Below the pieces are notes generated by a model, which ran no database searches, was not told the origin of the DNA, and saw only the letters and a list, made by a program, of their open reading frames with translations. Below, one piece after another: positions 4,982 through 12,049 of a stretch of 23,143 bases of DNA (position 1 is the first letter of the stretch; the number at the start of each line of letters is the position of its first letter). Origin of the DNA: a virus; IMG/VR virus record IMGVR_UViG_3300047309_000205, positions 1-23,143 of that record; one strand, written 5' to 3'. A program made the translations under genes and the position numbers.

Positions 4982-7528
4982 ATGGATCAAACTGAACTAA
5001 ACAAATTACTTGAAGAGCTAGGAAAAGCGGCCAAAAATTTTGGTACCGAATCGGAAGCATACCAAAAGTCTTTGAAGCGGTTGAACACTGCCACGCAGCA
5101 GATAATTAAAGATTTTGATGCTGCAAAAAAACTATCTGCGGATTACAATAAAGCTGTTCAAAATGCCAAGGCTGGATTAATCAGCAGCGAAGAAAAAAAT
5201 AGAACTTGGTCCAACCGGTTAAAGGAATCGATTAAGGTACTAAACGATAATATAGATGCATTGGAAGAAGAACGCCAGTCTTTGTTAAAAACTGGTAATC
5301 TTAGAGAGGCAACAGAAAAACTCAAACAAATTGAAGAGAAAAAATCTCTTGCTGCAGAGCAGGCCAAAAAAGCTGCGGTAGAAGAGTCAACAGCTGAACT
5401 TAAAAACTTTGGTAAGACCATTACTAATATAACTGTTGGAGCTGTTGGTGGGTTAGCTAGAAATTTAACTAGTAATGCAGGTGCAATAGAAACCGGTGGC
5501 GCTATAATGAACGCGGCAATAGATGGTGCCGCTGCCGCGGGTAGTTCTGCTGGAAAATCAATAGGTGCATTTGGTCAAGCAGCTATGCAGGGCGGCGGCA
5601 AATTGCGTACTGTTGGTATTGCCGCCACATTAGCTGGTGGCGCACTAGAAAGTCTTGCCGATAATGGTGCAAAAGCTGCTAAGTTTGCCGTTGAAATTTT
5701 AGGCAAACAACTTGGTCAATTAAGAGACGGGTTCCAAGCATTAAGTAAATCCGGTGCTGTTTTTGCTGATGGTATGACCGGTATGAAAAATGCGGCCGGT
5801 GAAGCAGGTTTAACGGTTCAGCAGTTTGGCAAAGTAGTTTCAGAAAATGCTAAAAGTTTGGGTGCAAGTGGCATGGGTATGACTGCCGCGGCAGAACGTA
5901 TGGCCAGAATTAAAGGAGACATAGACAAATCTGGTGTAGGAGTTCGTTTGCAAAACTTAGGTTATAGTTTTGAAGAACAAGCTGGTTTAGTTTCTGAAGT
6001 AATGGGAAATTTAAATCGCTTTGGTAAAGGTCGCAGCTTAAGTGATAAAGAAATAATGCAGGAGACAGAGAAGTATGCAAAAGACTTACGTTTACTAAGT
6101 GCGGTAAGCGGTGAAGAAGCCAAATCAAAAATGCAACAAGCACGTGATGCCGCAAACAATTTGGCATTCCAAAATAAACTAGCAGAGATGCCGGCAAAGC
6201 AAGCAGAAGAAATTCAGAGAGCGATGGCAGCCATGAGTCCAATGCAACAAAAAGCTTTTATGGAAATGCAGCTTTTTGGAACGGCGATAAGCAAAGAAAG
6301 TGCCATAATGATGTCAACTAATCGTGGATTTTCACAAAGCGTAAGTGAATTCAGCGATAAAGCCAACAAGGGTATACTAACACAGGAAGAAACTCTTAAG
6401 ATACAAGCAAACACTAAAGAATTAACACTCAAAGATAGAAAAAAGACAACAGAAATAGGATTAGCCGCCTCTGCTGGCAAGGGAGGGTTGGAAGGCTTAG
6501 CTGCTGGTATGAATCAAACTTTTGCAGAAGCCGCAAAGAATTTAGATCCTGAACAACTGGCAAAACAATTAGCAACATTAGGTAAAGCAGCGGAAACGCA
6601 GGATGATCTAACTAAAAAATTCTTGGCCACAGAAAAGGCATATCAAGATAACATGGTAGGCATGCAGCAAATGGCGATAAAACACATGGATACATATGTT
6701 TCGGCACTTAAAGGAATTAACGAAGCAATATCCAAACAATTGAATGATTCAGGTTCCATTACAAATTCGCTAATGAGTGGCATTGGTGAGGTAATAACAA
6801 CAGTTGTTGGAGCCATGATTCCAGGACTGTTGTCTAAAATACCCAGTATCTTTAATAAATCTGGACAAGGTGGGCAAGAGAGTTTAGGTCCAAGTGGTGG
6901 CGGGTCTAGTCCAGCGGGCAATGGAGGATCTGGTGGGCTGCGTCAAAATAATAAAGGTCAATGGATTACAGACAAAGGCAAATTCGCATCAAAAGCGCAG
7001 ATTGCAGAACACATGGCACAGTCCGGCGGAGGTAAAGGTCTTGCAGGAAGAATTGGTGGATTTTTAGGAAATTTAGGAAGTAGGGCTGCTGGATTAGCAG
7101 GGGGACTTGGAGCGACACTGGGAACCAGCGTAGGTGCAGTGGGAGCAGGTACATTGGCTAGCAGTGCATTAGCTGCAGGTGCAGCAGGATATGGTGCCGG
7201 AACCCTATTAAATGAATATACCCCAATACAAGATTGGCTAGCTTCAGGAATTGACAAAATTACAGGGATAGAAAGTAAAGGAAAATCCTTAACCGAACCC
7301 ACATTGGCACCAGCAACAAGTCTAAGTTCGAAAGCAACCGGTTTAGCACTAGCTGCGGGAAGTGATACATCTTCCGGAACCGTGCAAAAAACTTCCGAAA
7401 CAACAGCAAAACTGGCACAGGATCAACTGGACAGTGTACGTAGCGGCGTAGATTTAAACGCCCAAATACTAGCAGAGATAAAAAATAGTAATAGTATTAT
7501 GAAGCAAATGGCTGCTAATATGGCATAA
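4982..7528 (+). CDS. Tail tape-measure protein (gp29 counterpart)
   Basis: An 848-aa protein with the look of a tape measure. It has N-terminal heptad-rich coiled coils (about 1-140), a long Ala/Gly/Lys helical middle, a hydrophobic segment around 590-625 (ITNSLMSGIGEVITTVVGAM then IPGLL), a Gly/Ser-rich linker near 630-660, and a glycine/alanine-rich hydrophobic stretch at about 685-745 (GLAGGLGATLGTSVGAVGAG). Such proteins fill the tail tube, set its length and leave with the DNA. It is longer than T4 gp29 (590 aa). It begins a late transcript from the TATAAATA at 4941 and is divergent from the gp26-like hub gene, the position expected for a tape measure and its chaperones. The assignment is by composition and context, not catalytic motifs. 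Confidence 0.72.
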   Translation: MDQTELNKLLEELGKAAKNFGTESEAYQKSLKRLNTATQQIIKDFDAAKKLSADYNKAVQNAKAGLISSEEKNRTWSNRLKESIKVLNDNIDALEEERQSLLKTGNLREATEKLKQIEEKKSLAAEQAKKAAVEESTAELKNFGKTITNITVGAVGGLARNLTSNAGAIETGGAIMNAAIDGAAAAGSSAGKSIGAFGQAAMQGGGKLRTVGIAATLAGGALESLADNGAKAAKFAVEILGKQLGQLRDGFQALSKSGAVFADGMTGMKNAAGEAGLTVQQFGKVVSENAKSLGASGMGMTAAAERMARIKGDIDKSGVGVRLQNLGYSFEEQAGLVSEVMGNLNRFGKGRSLSDKEIMQETEKYAKDLRLLSAVSGEEAKSKMQQARDAANNLAFQNKLAEMPAKQAEEIQRAMAAMSPMQQKAFMEMQLFGTAISKESAIMMSTNRGFSQSVSEFSDKANKGILTQEETLKIQANTKELTLKDRKKTTEIGLAASAGKGGLEGLAAGMNQTFAEAAKNLDPEQLAKQLATLGKAAETQDDLTKKFLATEKAYQDNMVGMQQMAIKHMDTYVSALKGINEAISKQLNDSGSITNSLMSGIGEVITTVVGAMIPGLLSKIPSIFNKSGQGGQESLGPSGGGSSPAGNGGSGGLRQNNKGQWITDKGKFASKAQIAEHMAQSGGGKGLAGRIGGFLGNLGSRAAGLAGGLGATLGTSVGAVGAGTLASSALAAGAAGYGAGTLLNEYTPIQDWLASGIDKITGIESKGKSLTEPTLAPATSLSSKATGLALAAGSDTSSGTVQKTSETTAKLAQDQLDSVRSGVDLNAQILAEIKNSNSIMKQMAANMA

Positions 7529-7531
7529 ATA
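7524..7531 (+). promoter_or_regulatory. Late promoter CATAAATA
   Basis: The octamer overlaps the tape measure stop codon (GCA-TAA-ATA) and would start transcripts about 10 nt before the ATG at 7548. The same stop-codon overlap recurs at 10941. Confidence 0.6.
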
Positions 7532-7547
7532 TTGCTGGAAATATATT

Positions 7548-8000
7548 ATGAAAACTAAAGACATTGTAAGATTGGACGAACTTTGGCCCTTTGGCAACAA
7601 ACAAGATAAAGCTGCGGCTGCAGAACAGAAAAAAGGGCAAGATTGGTTGTATAAATTAATCAGCCAAACTTATAGTGCTTGGAATCAACGCCTAGGAACA
7701 AATAGATATACACCAGATGCTACTGGTTTTAACAAATTTAAAACAGAATTTCTAACCCCATTGAAAAACTGGCCACCAGATCCTGAATCTTTTGACAATC
7801 AATCAATATACAAATATATTGAAGCTTATCACAAACAATTAGCAGCTGAGGAAAGTACAGCGTCTCAAACCACACAACCCCCACAAACCTCACAAACGGC
7901 ACAAACAATCCAAAACGTTATTAAGGCAATACGATCTTTGTCTGTAGAAGAAGCTGGTGAATTGATTGATGAACTTAGAGCAGATGGATATAAAATATGA
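7548..8000 (+). CDS. Unknown protein with capsid-targeting-like N-terminus
   Basis: 150 aa, not recognised. It begins MKTKDIVRLDELWPFG: a short basic lead ending in L-D-E at 9-11, which fits the (L/I)-x-E cleavage rule of T4-type prohead proteases. A charged helical segment follows (about 20-105), then a Gln/Thr/Pro-rich linker (STASQTTQPPQTSQTAQ) and a C-terminal amphipathic helix (VIKAIRSLSVEEAGELIDEL). Its stop overlaps the next ATG by 4 bases (ATGA), so the pair is probably co-translated. Only a weak GGAA precedes the start. Its position between tape measure and portal leaves tail or head-internal roles open. Confidence 0.7.
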   Translation: MKTKDIVRLDELWPFGNKQDKAAAAEQKKGQDWLYKLISQTYSAWNQRLGTNRYTPDATGFNKFKTEFLTPLKNWPPDPESFDNQSIYKYIEAYHKQLAAEESTASQTTQPPQTSQTAQTIQNVIKAIRSLSVEEAGELIDELRADGYKI

Positions 8001-9154
8001 AAAACAACAAACGTTCGATCAAAGAAGGACCACTTGATTTTCTACGTGGACTAGCCGGAAAAGCAAAGAAACGACTGTCGCCAGCTACACAAACAAGCCC
8101 TGCAATAACTGATTTTGGAACGGTGGGTGCTAAACGAGCAATGGCTAGATCTACACAACCTAATGCAGCACCGGCGCCAGCCACTCCTTCTGTACCCACT
8201 GCAACAACCGTCACCGAACCTATTCAAAGAGTAGTTACTGCACCAAACCCAGCACAGAAAACAAATGCCGAATGGGCGCACTCTGCAGGATTCGCAAGTG
8301 TGGCTGATTGGTACAACGATATCAATAAAAAAGCAATGTCACCGGACCCAAAAGTTGCAGCTCAAGCGCAGGTAGATTTGAGAAACTACAAGAAGAATGC
8401 CGAAGAAGATAGAGCAGAACTAGAGGCGCAAAAAGCCGCAGCACAACCAGCACAGACAGCTCAACCAACACAAGCGGCTGCGGTACAGGCTCCTAAACTG
8501 TCAGTAAGCGAGATTAAAGAAGCAATGCTCAAATTATCTCAAGCGGAGTTTCAACAGGCTGTTCGAGCGTTACAATATGTGGTAAGCAAAAAGACCAAAC
8601 CCACACAAACACAACCGAAGAATCAGCAGGAGCCAATTAGCATTGGTGGGCAAAAGTTAGATCCAAATAACCCCAAAGACGCCAAATTGATTGCGCAGAT
8701 TTCGGCACAGCCTAATGCACCAACAGCAGCAACCACTGCTCCTACCATGGCACCTCCCACAGCGCCAATGTCAACAAAAGGCACAGCTTCAATGGCGGCA
8801 CCTGCGACGGCGGCACAAATAACTCCTACTAAGGTTAAGGCGACGGTAAATGCAACCCCAACGGCTCGTTCACCGGCCGAAATGTCCCAAGCTGATTATG
8901 TGAGACAATTCCAACAACGACAATCGGCCGGAGAATCTCGTGTTACCCACGCAGCGAAAAATGCAATTAGTATGTTTGAAAGCTTTGTAGCTAATCCAAA
9001 AACAACAAAGCCAAAAGTCGACCTCAAACAACTAACCGAAAGTCGATTGGTTAAAAAGTCCAAGCCGCAACCAAAAGTAGTTAAAAAGTCAAGGATTGTG
9101 GAATCAAAAACATCCAATGACATTTTGGCACTTTGGAAAAAGATGGACAGCTAA
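7997..9154 (+). CDS. Pro/Ala/Gln/Thr-rich unknown virion protein candidate
   Basis: 385 aa, low complexity. The N-terminus MKNNKRSIKEGPLDFLRG has I-K-E at 8-10. Short ordered-looking segments are separated by long Ala/Pro/Thr/Gln linkers: about 90-145 (WAHSAGFASVADWYNDINKK), about 168-198 (LSVSEIKEAMLKLSQAEFQQ) and a very basic C-terminal third with repeated KPKV/VKKS patterns. The middle helix resembles the C-terminal helix of the preceding protein (I-K-x-A...L-S-x-x-E), so the two may share a module. The start overlaps the previous stop (ATGA). A flexible basic protein of this kind could be packaged with DNA or bridge tail parts; no function can be assigned. Confidence 0.68.
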   Translation: MKNNKRSIKEGPLDFLRGLAGKAKKRLSPATQTSPAITDFGTVGAKRAMARSTQPNAAPAPATPSVPTATTVTEPIQRVVTAPNPAQKTNAEWAHSAGFASVADWYNDINKKAMSPDPKVAAQAQVDLRNYKKNAEEDRAELEAQKAAAQPAQTAQPTQAAAVQAPKLSVSEIKEAMLKLSQAEFQQAVRALQYVVSKKTKPTQTQPKNQQEPISIGGQKLDPNNPKDAKLIAQISAQPNAPTAATTAPTMAPPTAPMSTKGTASMAAPATAAQITPTKVKATVNATPTARSPAEMSQADYVRQFQQRQSAGESRVTHAAKNAISMFESFVANPKTTKPKVDLKQLTESRLVKKSKPQPKVVKKSRIVESKTSNDILALWKKMDS

Positions 9155-9169
9155 GAGTTGTTTGGCTAC

Positions 9170-9214
9170 CACGATGAGTCTATAAATAGCTAATATATTG
9201 AAGGATTCATCGTG
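9170..9214 (+). promoter_or_regulatory. RNA hairpin burying the gp20 start codon
   Basis: CACGATGAGTC (9170-9180) pairs with GATTCATCGTG (9204-9214): 11 bp with one G-T wobble. The 3' arm contains the GTG start and the end of the AAGGA ribosome binding site. The 23-nt loop begins exactly with the late promoter TATAAATA. Read-through transcripts would hide the start, while transcripts begun in the loop would lack the 5' arm. Confidence 0.7.
9181..9188 (+). promoter_or_regulatory. T4-type late promoter for gp20
   Basis: Perfect TATAAATA. The expected start is near 9195, leaving a leader of about 17 nt that keeps AAGGA (9201-9205) 6 nt before the GTG but removes the left arm of the occluding hairpin. 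Confidence 0.85.
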
Positions 9215-10945
9215 AGCTGGAAAAAACACTTTAAGGTTGTAGAGATCAACAACGTAAGCCCACTATCCAACGCTGGGCAAAACGTTAACGATTTTGCGTA
9301 TAGAAACTACCAATACCAATTACCAGAAGTCTATATCGGACATCCTAATAGATTAGATCGTTACAATCAATACGAACAAATGGATTGTGACAGCGAGGTC
9401 AATGCAGCACTGGACGTGTTGGCTGAATTCTGTACACAATCTAACAAAGAAACACATACTCCATTTGATCTTAAATTCAAAGAGCGACCCACTGATCGTG
9501 AAATCAATATACTTAAAGAACAACTACAAACTTGGTGTAACCTAAACAAACTAAACAAGCGTATCTTCAAACTATTTAGAAATACTTTGAAGTATGGAGA
9601 CCAAGTTTTTTTACGTGATCCGGAAACTTTTGAACTTTATTGGGTAGAAATGAGTAAAGTTACTAAAGTTATTGTGAATGAAAGCAAGGGTAAAGAACCA
9701 GAGCAATATGTAGTTAAAGAAATAAACCCTAACTTTCAAAACTTAACAGTCACACAGGTCAGTACCAGCGATACATTTGTCAATCATCCACAGGTAGGTG
9801 GCCCCAGTGGTGCTTATGTGCAACCCAAGACGCCTTACAGTGGCGGCACACGGTTTAGTCATGCACAAAACGAATCCTGCATCAATGCAGAACACGTGGT
9901 ACATTTTAGCTTAACTGAAGGCCTGGATGTGAACTGGCCATTTGGTAACAGTATATTAGAACAGATTTTCAAAGTATTCAAACAAAAAGAGTTGCTGGAA
10001 GACAGCATCATCATTTACCGCGTACAACGTGCCCCTGAGCGTAGAGTATTTAAGATTGACGTGGGTAATATGCCCAGCCACATGGCCATGGCATTTGTTG
10101 AACGGGTAAAAAATGAAATTTGGCAGCGCCGCATACCTACACAAGCCGGTGGCGGCAGCAATATGATGGATGCTACATACAATCCATTATCTATAAATGA
10201 AGATTATTTCTTTCCAGTGGGCGAGGGCGGTCGTGGCAGTGATGTGACCACCCTTGCTGGTGGTCAAAATTTAGGTGAGATTGACGACCTGCGTTTCTTC
10301 ACAAACAAATTATTCCGTGGCTTGCGTATACCCAGTAGCTATTTGCCCACTGGTCCCGAAGATGGCTCACAAGCATTTACCGATGGCAAAGTAGGAACAG
10401 CACTGATACAGGAATGGCGGTTCAACCAATATTGTAAACGACTGCAGAACATGTTGTCTGAAAAGCTGGATAAAGAGTTTAAAATGTATTGCCGTTGGCG
10501 CGGTGTGAATATTGATGGTAGTATTTTTGAACTAGCATTTTGTGAACCACAAAACTTTAGCACATATAAACAAGCCGAAGTAGATTCAGCCAAGGTACAA
10601 ACATTTACCAGCTTGGAACAAGTGCCCTACTTAAGCAAGCGTTTCTTGCTGAAGCGGTATTTGGGCTTGACTGAAGAAGAAATGGCGGAAAATGATGACT
10701 TGTGGCAGGAAGAAAAAGGTGATGCATCAGAGTCCACACCGGGCGATGTTGGTTTACGTGGTGTGGGTGTGACACCGGGCGGTATTGAAACAGACATGAC
10801 CATGGCAGATAGTTTAACACCGCCAGAAGAGGGTGGTATGTTGGGTGCAGAGCCTGCGCCTGGTGCAGCAGGTATAGCACCAGTACCGGGCGCAGCACCG
10901 GCAGCAGCTGGGCCACCGGGCATGGCAGGCGCACCTACAGCATAA
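9212..10945 (+). CDS. 20: Portal vertex protein gp20
   Basis: 577-aa portal that forms the dodecameric ring at the special head vertex, nucleates prohead assembly and passes DNA. Recognisable T4-type features include EMDSDP-like text replaced by EQMDCDSEVNAALDVLAEF near 55, KYGDQVFLRD near 130, YRVQRAPERRVFKIDVGNM at about 268-286, and the NPLSINEDYFFPVGEGGRGS segment after it. T4 gp20 is 524 aa, and the excess is a disordered Gly/Ala/Pro tail from about 500 (ending GPPGMAGAPTA). The start is GTG at 9212, supported by AAGGA. It is followed by the gp67-like gene as in T4. Confidence 0.96.
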   Translation: MSWKKHFKVVEINNVSPLSNAGQNVNDFAYRNYQYQLPEVYIGHPNRLDRYNQYEQMDCDSEVNAALDVLAEFCTQSNKETHTPFDLKFKERPTDREINILKEQLQTWCNLNKLNKRIFKLFRNTLKYGDQVFLRDPETFELYWVEMSKVTKVIVNESKGKEPEQYVVKEINPNFQNLTVTQVSTSDTFVNHPQVGGPSGAYVQPKTPYSGGTRFSHAQNESCINAEHVVHFSLTEGLDVNWPFGNSILEQIFKVFKQKELLEDSIIIYRVQRAPERRVFKIDVGNMPSHMAMAFVERVKNEIWQRRIPTQAGGGSNMMDATYNPLSINEDYFFPVGEGGRGSDVTTLAGGQNLGEIDDLRFFTNKLFRGLRIPSSYLPTGPEDGSQAFTDGKVGTALIQEWRFNQYCKRLQNMLSEKLDKEFKMYCRWRGVNIDGSIFELAFCEPQNFSTYKQAEVDSAKVQTFTSLEQVPYLSKRFLLKRYLGLTEEEMAENDDLWQEEKGDASESTPGDVGLRGVGVTPGGIETDMTMADSLTPPEEGGMLGAEPAPGAAGIAPVPGAAPAAAGPPGMAGAPTA

Positions 10946-10948
10946 ATA
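10941..10948 (+). promoter_or_regulatory. Late promoter CATAAATA before gp67
   Basis: The octamer overlaps the gp20 stop (GCA-TAA-ATA). The predicted start near 10955 is almost at the ATG at 10956, implying either a leaderless message or use of the ATG at 10971. Confidence 0.55.
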
Positions 10949-10955
10949 ATTGATC

Positions 10956-11219
10956 ATGTTTATAGTTGAAATGTTCCCAGCCACTAGCCGCGATGCTGAC
11001 GATGCAGATACAAGTCGTAAGGATACTGACTACAGGTTCAGTCCTGGCGAGGACAATACCAAGCTAAAGATATCAAACACTAGAAAAACTCGTCTAACTC
11101 TTGGTCATATTCAAAAATTGCGTTTAATGAATGAATTGCGAGCTATTGAAAAGCAGCAGGATATTAAACGAGTACGTAAACAATATGCTGCACCTGCACA
11201 GCCAGGCCCAGGACTTTAG
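10956..11219 (+). CDS. 67: Prohead core protein gp67-like
   Basis: An 87-aa charged protein directly after gp20, the place of the T4 prohead core protein gp67. The segment NTRKTRLTLGHIQKLRLMNE followed by LRAIEKQQDIKRVRKQY resembles the short gp67 homologues of cyanophages. Unlike T4 gp67 it is not strongly acidic and is basic in its second half. The start is uncertain: TTG 10950, ATG 10956 or ATG 10971, none with a clear ribosome binding site. I chose 10956. Its last residues APAQPGPGL are repeated, with different codons, at the end of the following homing endonuclease gene, which suggests that element inserted at the gp67 3' end. L/I-x-E near the N-terminus (I-V-E) could be a protease site. 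Confidence 0.7.
   Translation: MFIVEMFPATSRDADDADTSRKDTDYRFSPGEDNTKLKISNTRKTRLTLGHIQKLRLMNELRAIEKQQDIKRVRKQYAAPAQPGPGL
11181..11219 (+). repeat. Recoded tail repeat, copy 1 (end of gp67)
   Basis: Encodes Q-Y-A-A-P-A-Q-P-G-P-G-L-stop. It matches copy 2 at 11907-11945 in 29 of 39 bases and 10 of 12 residues, with most base differences silent. Confidence 0.8.
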
Positions 11220-11224
11220 ATTTG

Positions 11225-11268
11225 GATAAATAAAAAGTGCAGTTCACGGGACTGGAATCCCCAACTGC
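11225..11268 (+). promoter_or_regulatory. Late promoter GATAAATA plus hairpin before the homing endonuclease
   Basis: GATAAATA at 11225-11232 is followed by a nested stem: GCAGTT (11239-11244) with AACTGC (11263-11268), enclosing GGGA (11248-11251) with TCCC (11258-11261). AAGGAG (11281-11286) and the ATG (11295) follow. The hairpin would lie in the leader of the late transcript. T4 homing endonuclease genes are also late-transcribed and structure-controlled, so this is a plausible control element. Confidence 0.55.
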
Positions 11269-11294
11269 TCTAACACTGTAAAGGAGTGCCAGCA

Positions 11295-11945
11295 ATGAAT
11301 ATTTATTATGTTTATGCATATCTAAGAAGTAAAGATTCTGCAACCGCCAAAGCAGGAACACCCTATTATATAGGTAAAGGGGTCAAAAATCGAGGTCAAT
11401 TGCAACATCGCAATATAAAATCCAAAAAAGGCGTTTGGACACCAAGTGAAAAATCTAGGATTGTTATATGTGCATCTGGATTGACTGAGCTTGGTGCCTT
11501 TGCTTTGGAACGTAGATTGATACGATGGTATGGAAGAAAAGACCTAAATACCGGTATTTTATGCAATAGAACTAATGGTGGCGATGGCGCAACAGGTATA
11601 ATTATATCAGAACGACAAAAAGATAGAATACGTGAAGGTAATGCAAGAAGAAAAGAGCGTGGCGAATATGGCCATTCGGAACAAGCAAGAAGAAACATAT
11701 CCCAGGCTAAAAAAGGCAAGAAGCTTGGTCCTATGTCAGAGCAACAAGCCAAGGCAATTAGTTTGGCTAGAAAAGGAAAACCACTAAGTGAATCACACAA
11801 ACAAAGTTTGCGTGGTCTTAATCGTAAACGTCGTGGACCGCACACACAGGCTACCAAGGACAAAATCAAGGCTACGAAACTTCGCCGGAAATTGTATTTG
11901 CTGGCACAAATAGCCGTACCAGCGCAGCCAGGCCCTGGATTATAG
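11295..11945 (+). CDS. GIY-YIG homing endonuclease with NUMOD3-like repeats
   Basis: 216 aa. The N-terminal GIY-YIG nuclease domain shows VYAYL (about 6-10), YYIGKG at 24-29, the catalytic-type Arg33 and Glu72 in FALERRLIRWYG, and NRTNGGDG at 91-98. It is followed by basic NUMOD3-type DNA-binding repeats (HSEQARRNISQAKKGKK, then MSEQQAKAISLARKGKP and LSESHKQSLRGLN). Start at ATG 11295, 8 nt after AAGGAG, rather than the GTG at 11286. The last 11 residues (IAVPAQPGPGL) copy the C-terminus of gp67, so this nuclease is fused in frame to a captured gp67 tail. It is free-standing, AT-richer than its neighbours, sits inside the head cluster and ends with a strong terminator: a mobile gene. Confidence 0.92.
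   Translation: MNIYYVYAYLRSKDSATAKAGTPYYIGKGVKNRGQLQHRNIKSKKGVWTPSEKSRIVICASGLTELGAFALERRLIRWYGRKDLNTGILCNRTNGGDGATGIIISERQKDRIREGNARRKERGEYGHSEQARRNISQAKKGKKLGPMSEQQAKAISLARKGKPLSESHKQSLRGLNRKRRGPHTQATKDKIKATKLRRKLYLLAQIAVPAQPGPGL
11907..11945 (+). repeat. Recoded tail repeat, copy 2 (end of the homing endonuclease)
   Basis: Encodes Q-I-A-V-P-A-Q-P-G-P-G-L-stop, the counterpart of the gp67 end at 11181-11219. Together the copies bracket the inserted gene. Confidence 0.8.
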
Positions 11946-11970
11946 ATAATTTTTGCAAGAAAACCCCCAA

Positions 11971-11997
11971 AAACCGCTTATATCAAGCGGTTTTTTT
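11971..11997 (+). terminator. Rho-independent terminator after the homing endonuclease
   Basis: AAACCGCTT / AAGCGGTTT stem (9 bp) with loop ATATC, then a run of T to 11997. It separates gp20-gp67-endonuclease transcription from gp68 onward. Confidence 0.9.
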
Positions 11998-12005
11998 ATG
12001 TATGT

Positions 12006-12013
12006 AGTAAATA
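12006..12013 (+). promoter_or_regulatory. Possible late promoter AGTAAATA for gp68
   Basis: One or two mismatches to NATAAATA, placed just after the terminator and 37 nt before the gp68 start. A promoter is needed here for the gp68-gp21-gp22-gp23 unit, which raises the prior, but the match is imperfect. Confidence 0.35.
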
Positions 12014-12049
12014 TCCATGTAGATATGCTAACCCTAAAAGGAGTCTTAT

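Noticed and set aside
6958-7302. Minus-strand ORFs opposite the glycine/alanine-rich end of the tape measure gene
   Set aside because: Shadow of Gly/Ala codons, wholly within a real gene.
11225-11290. Group I intron carrying the GIY-YIG gene
   Set aside because: Only one nested hairpin is visible, with no P3-P7 core; gp67 has an intact stop before the insert, so splicing is not needed.
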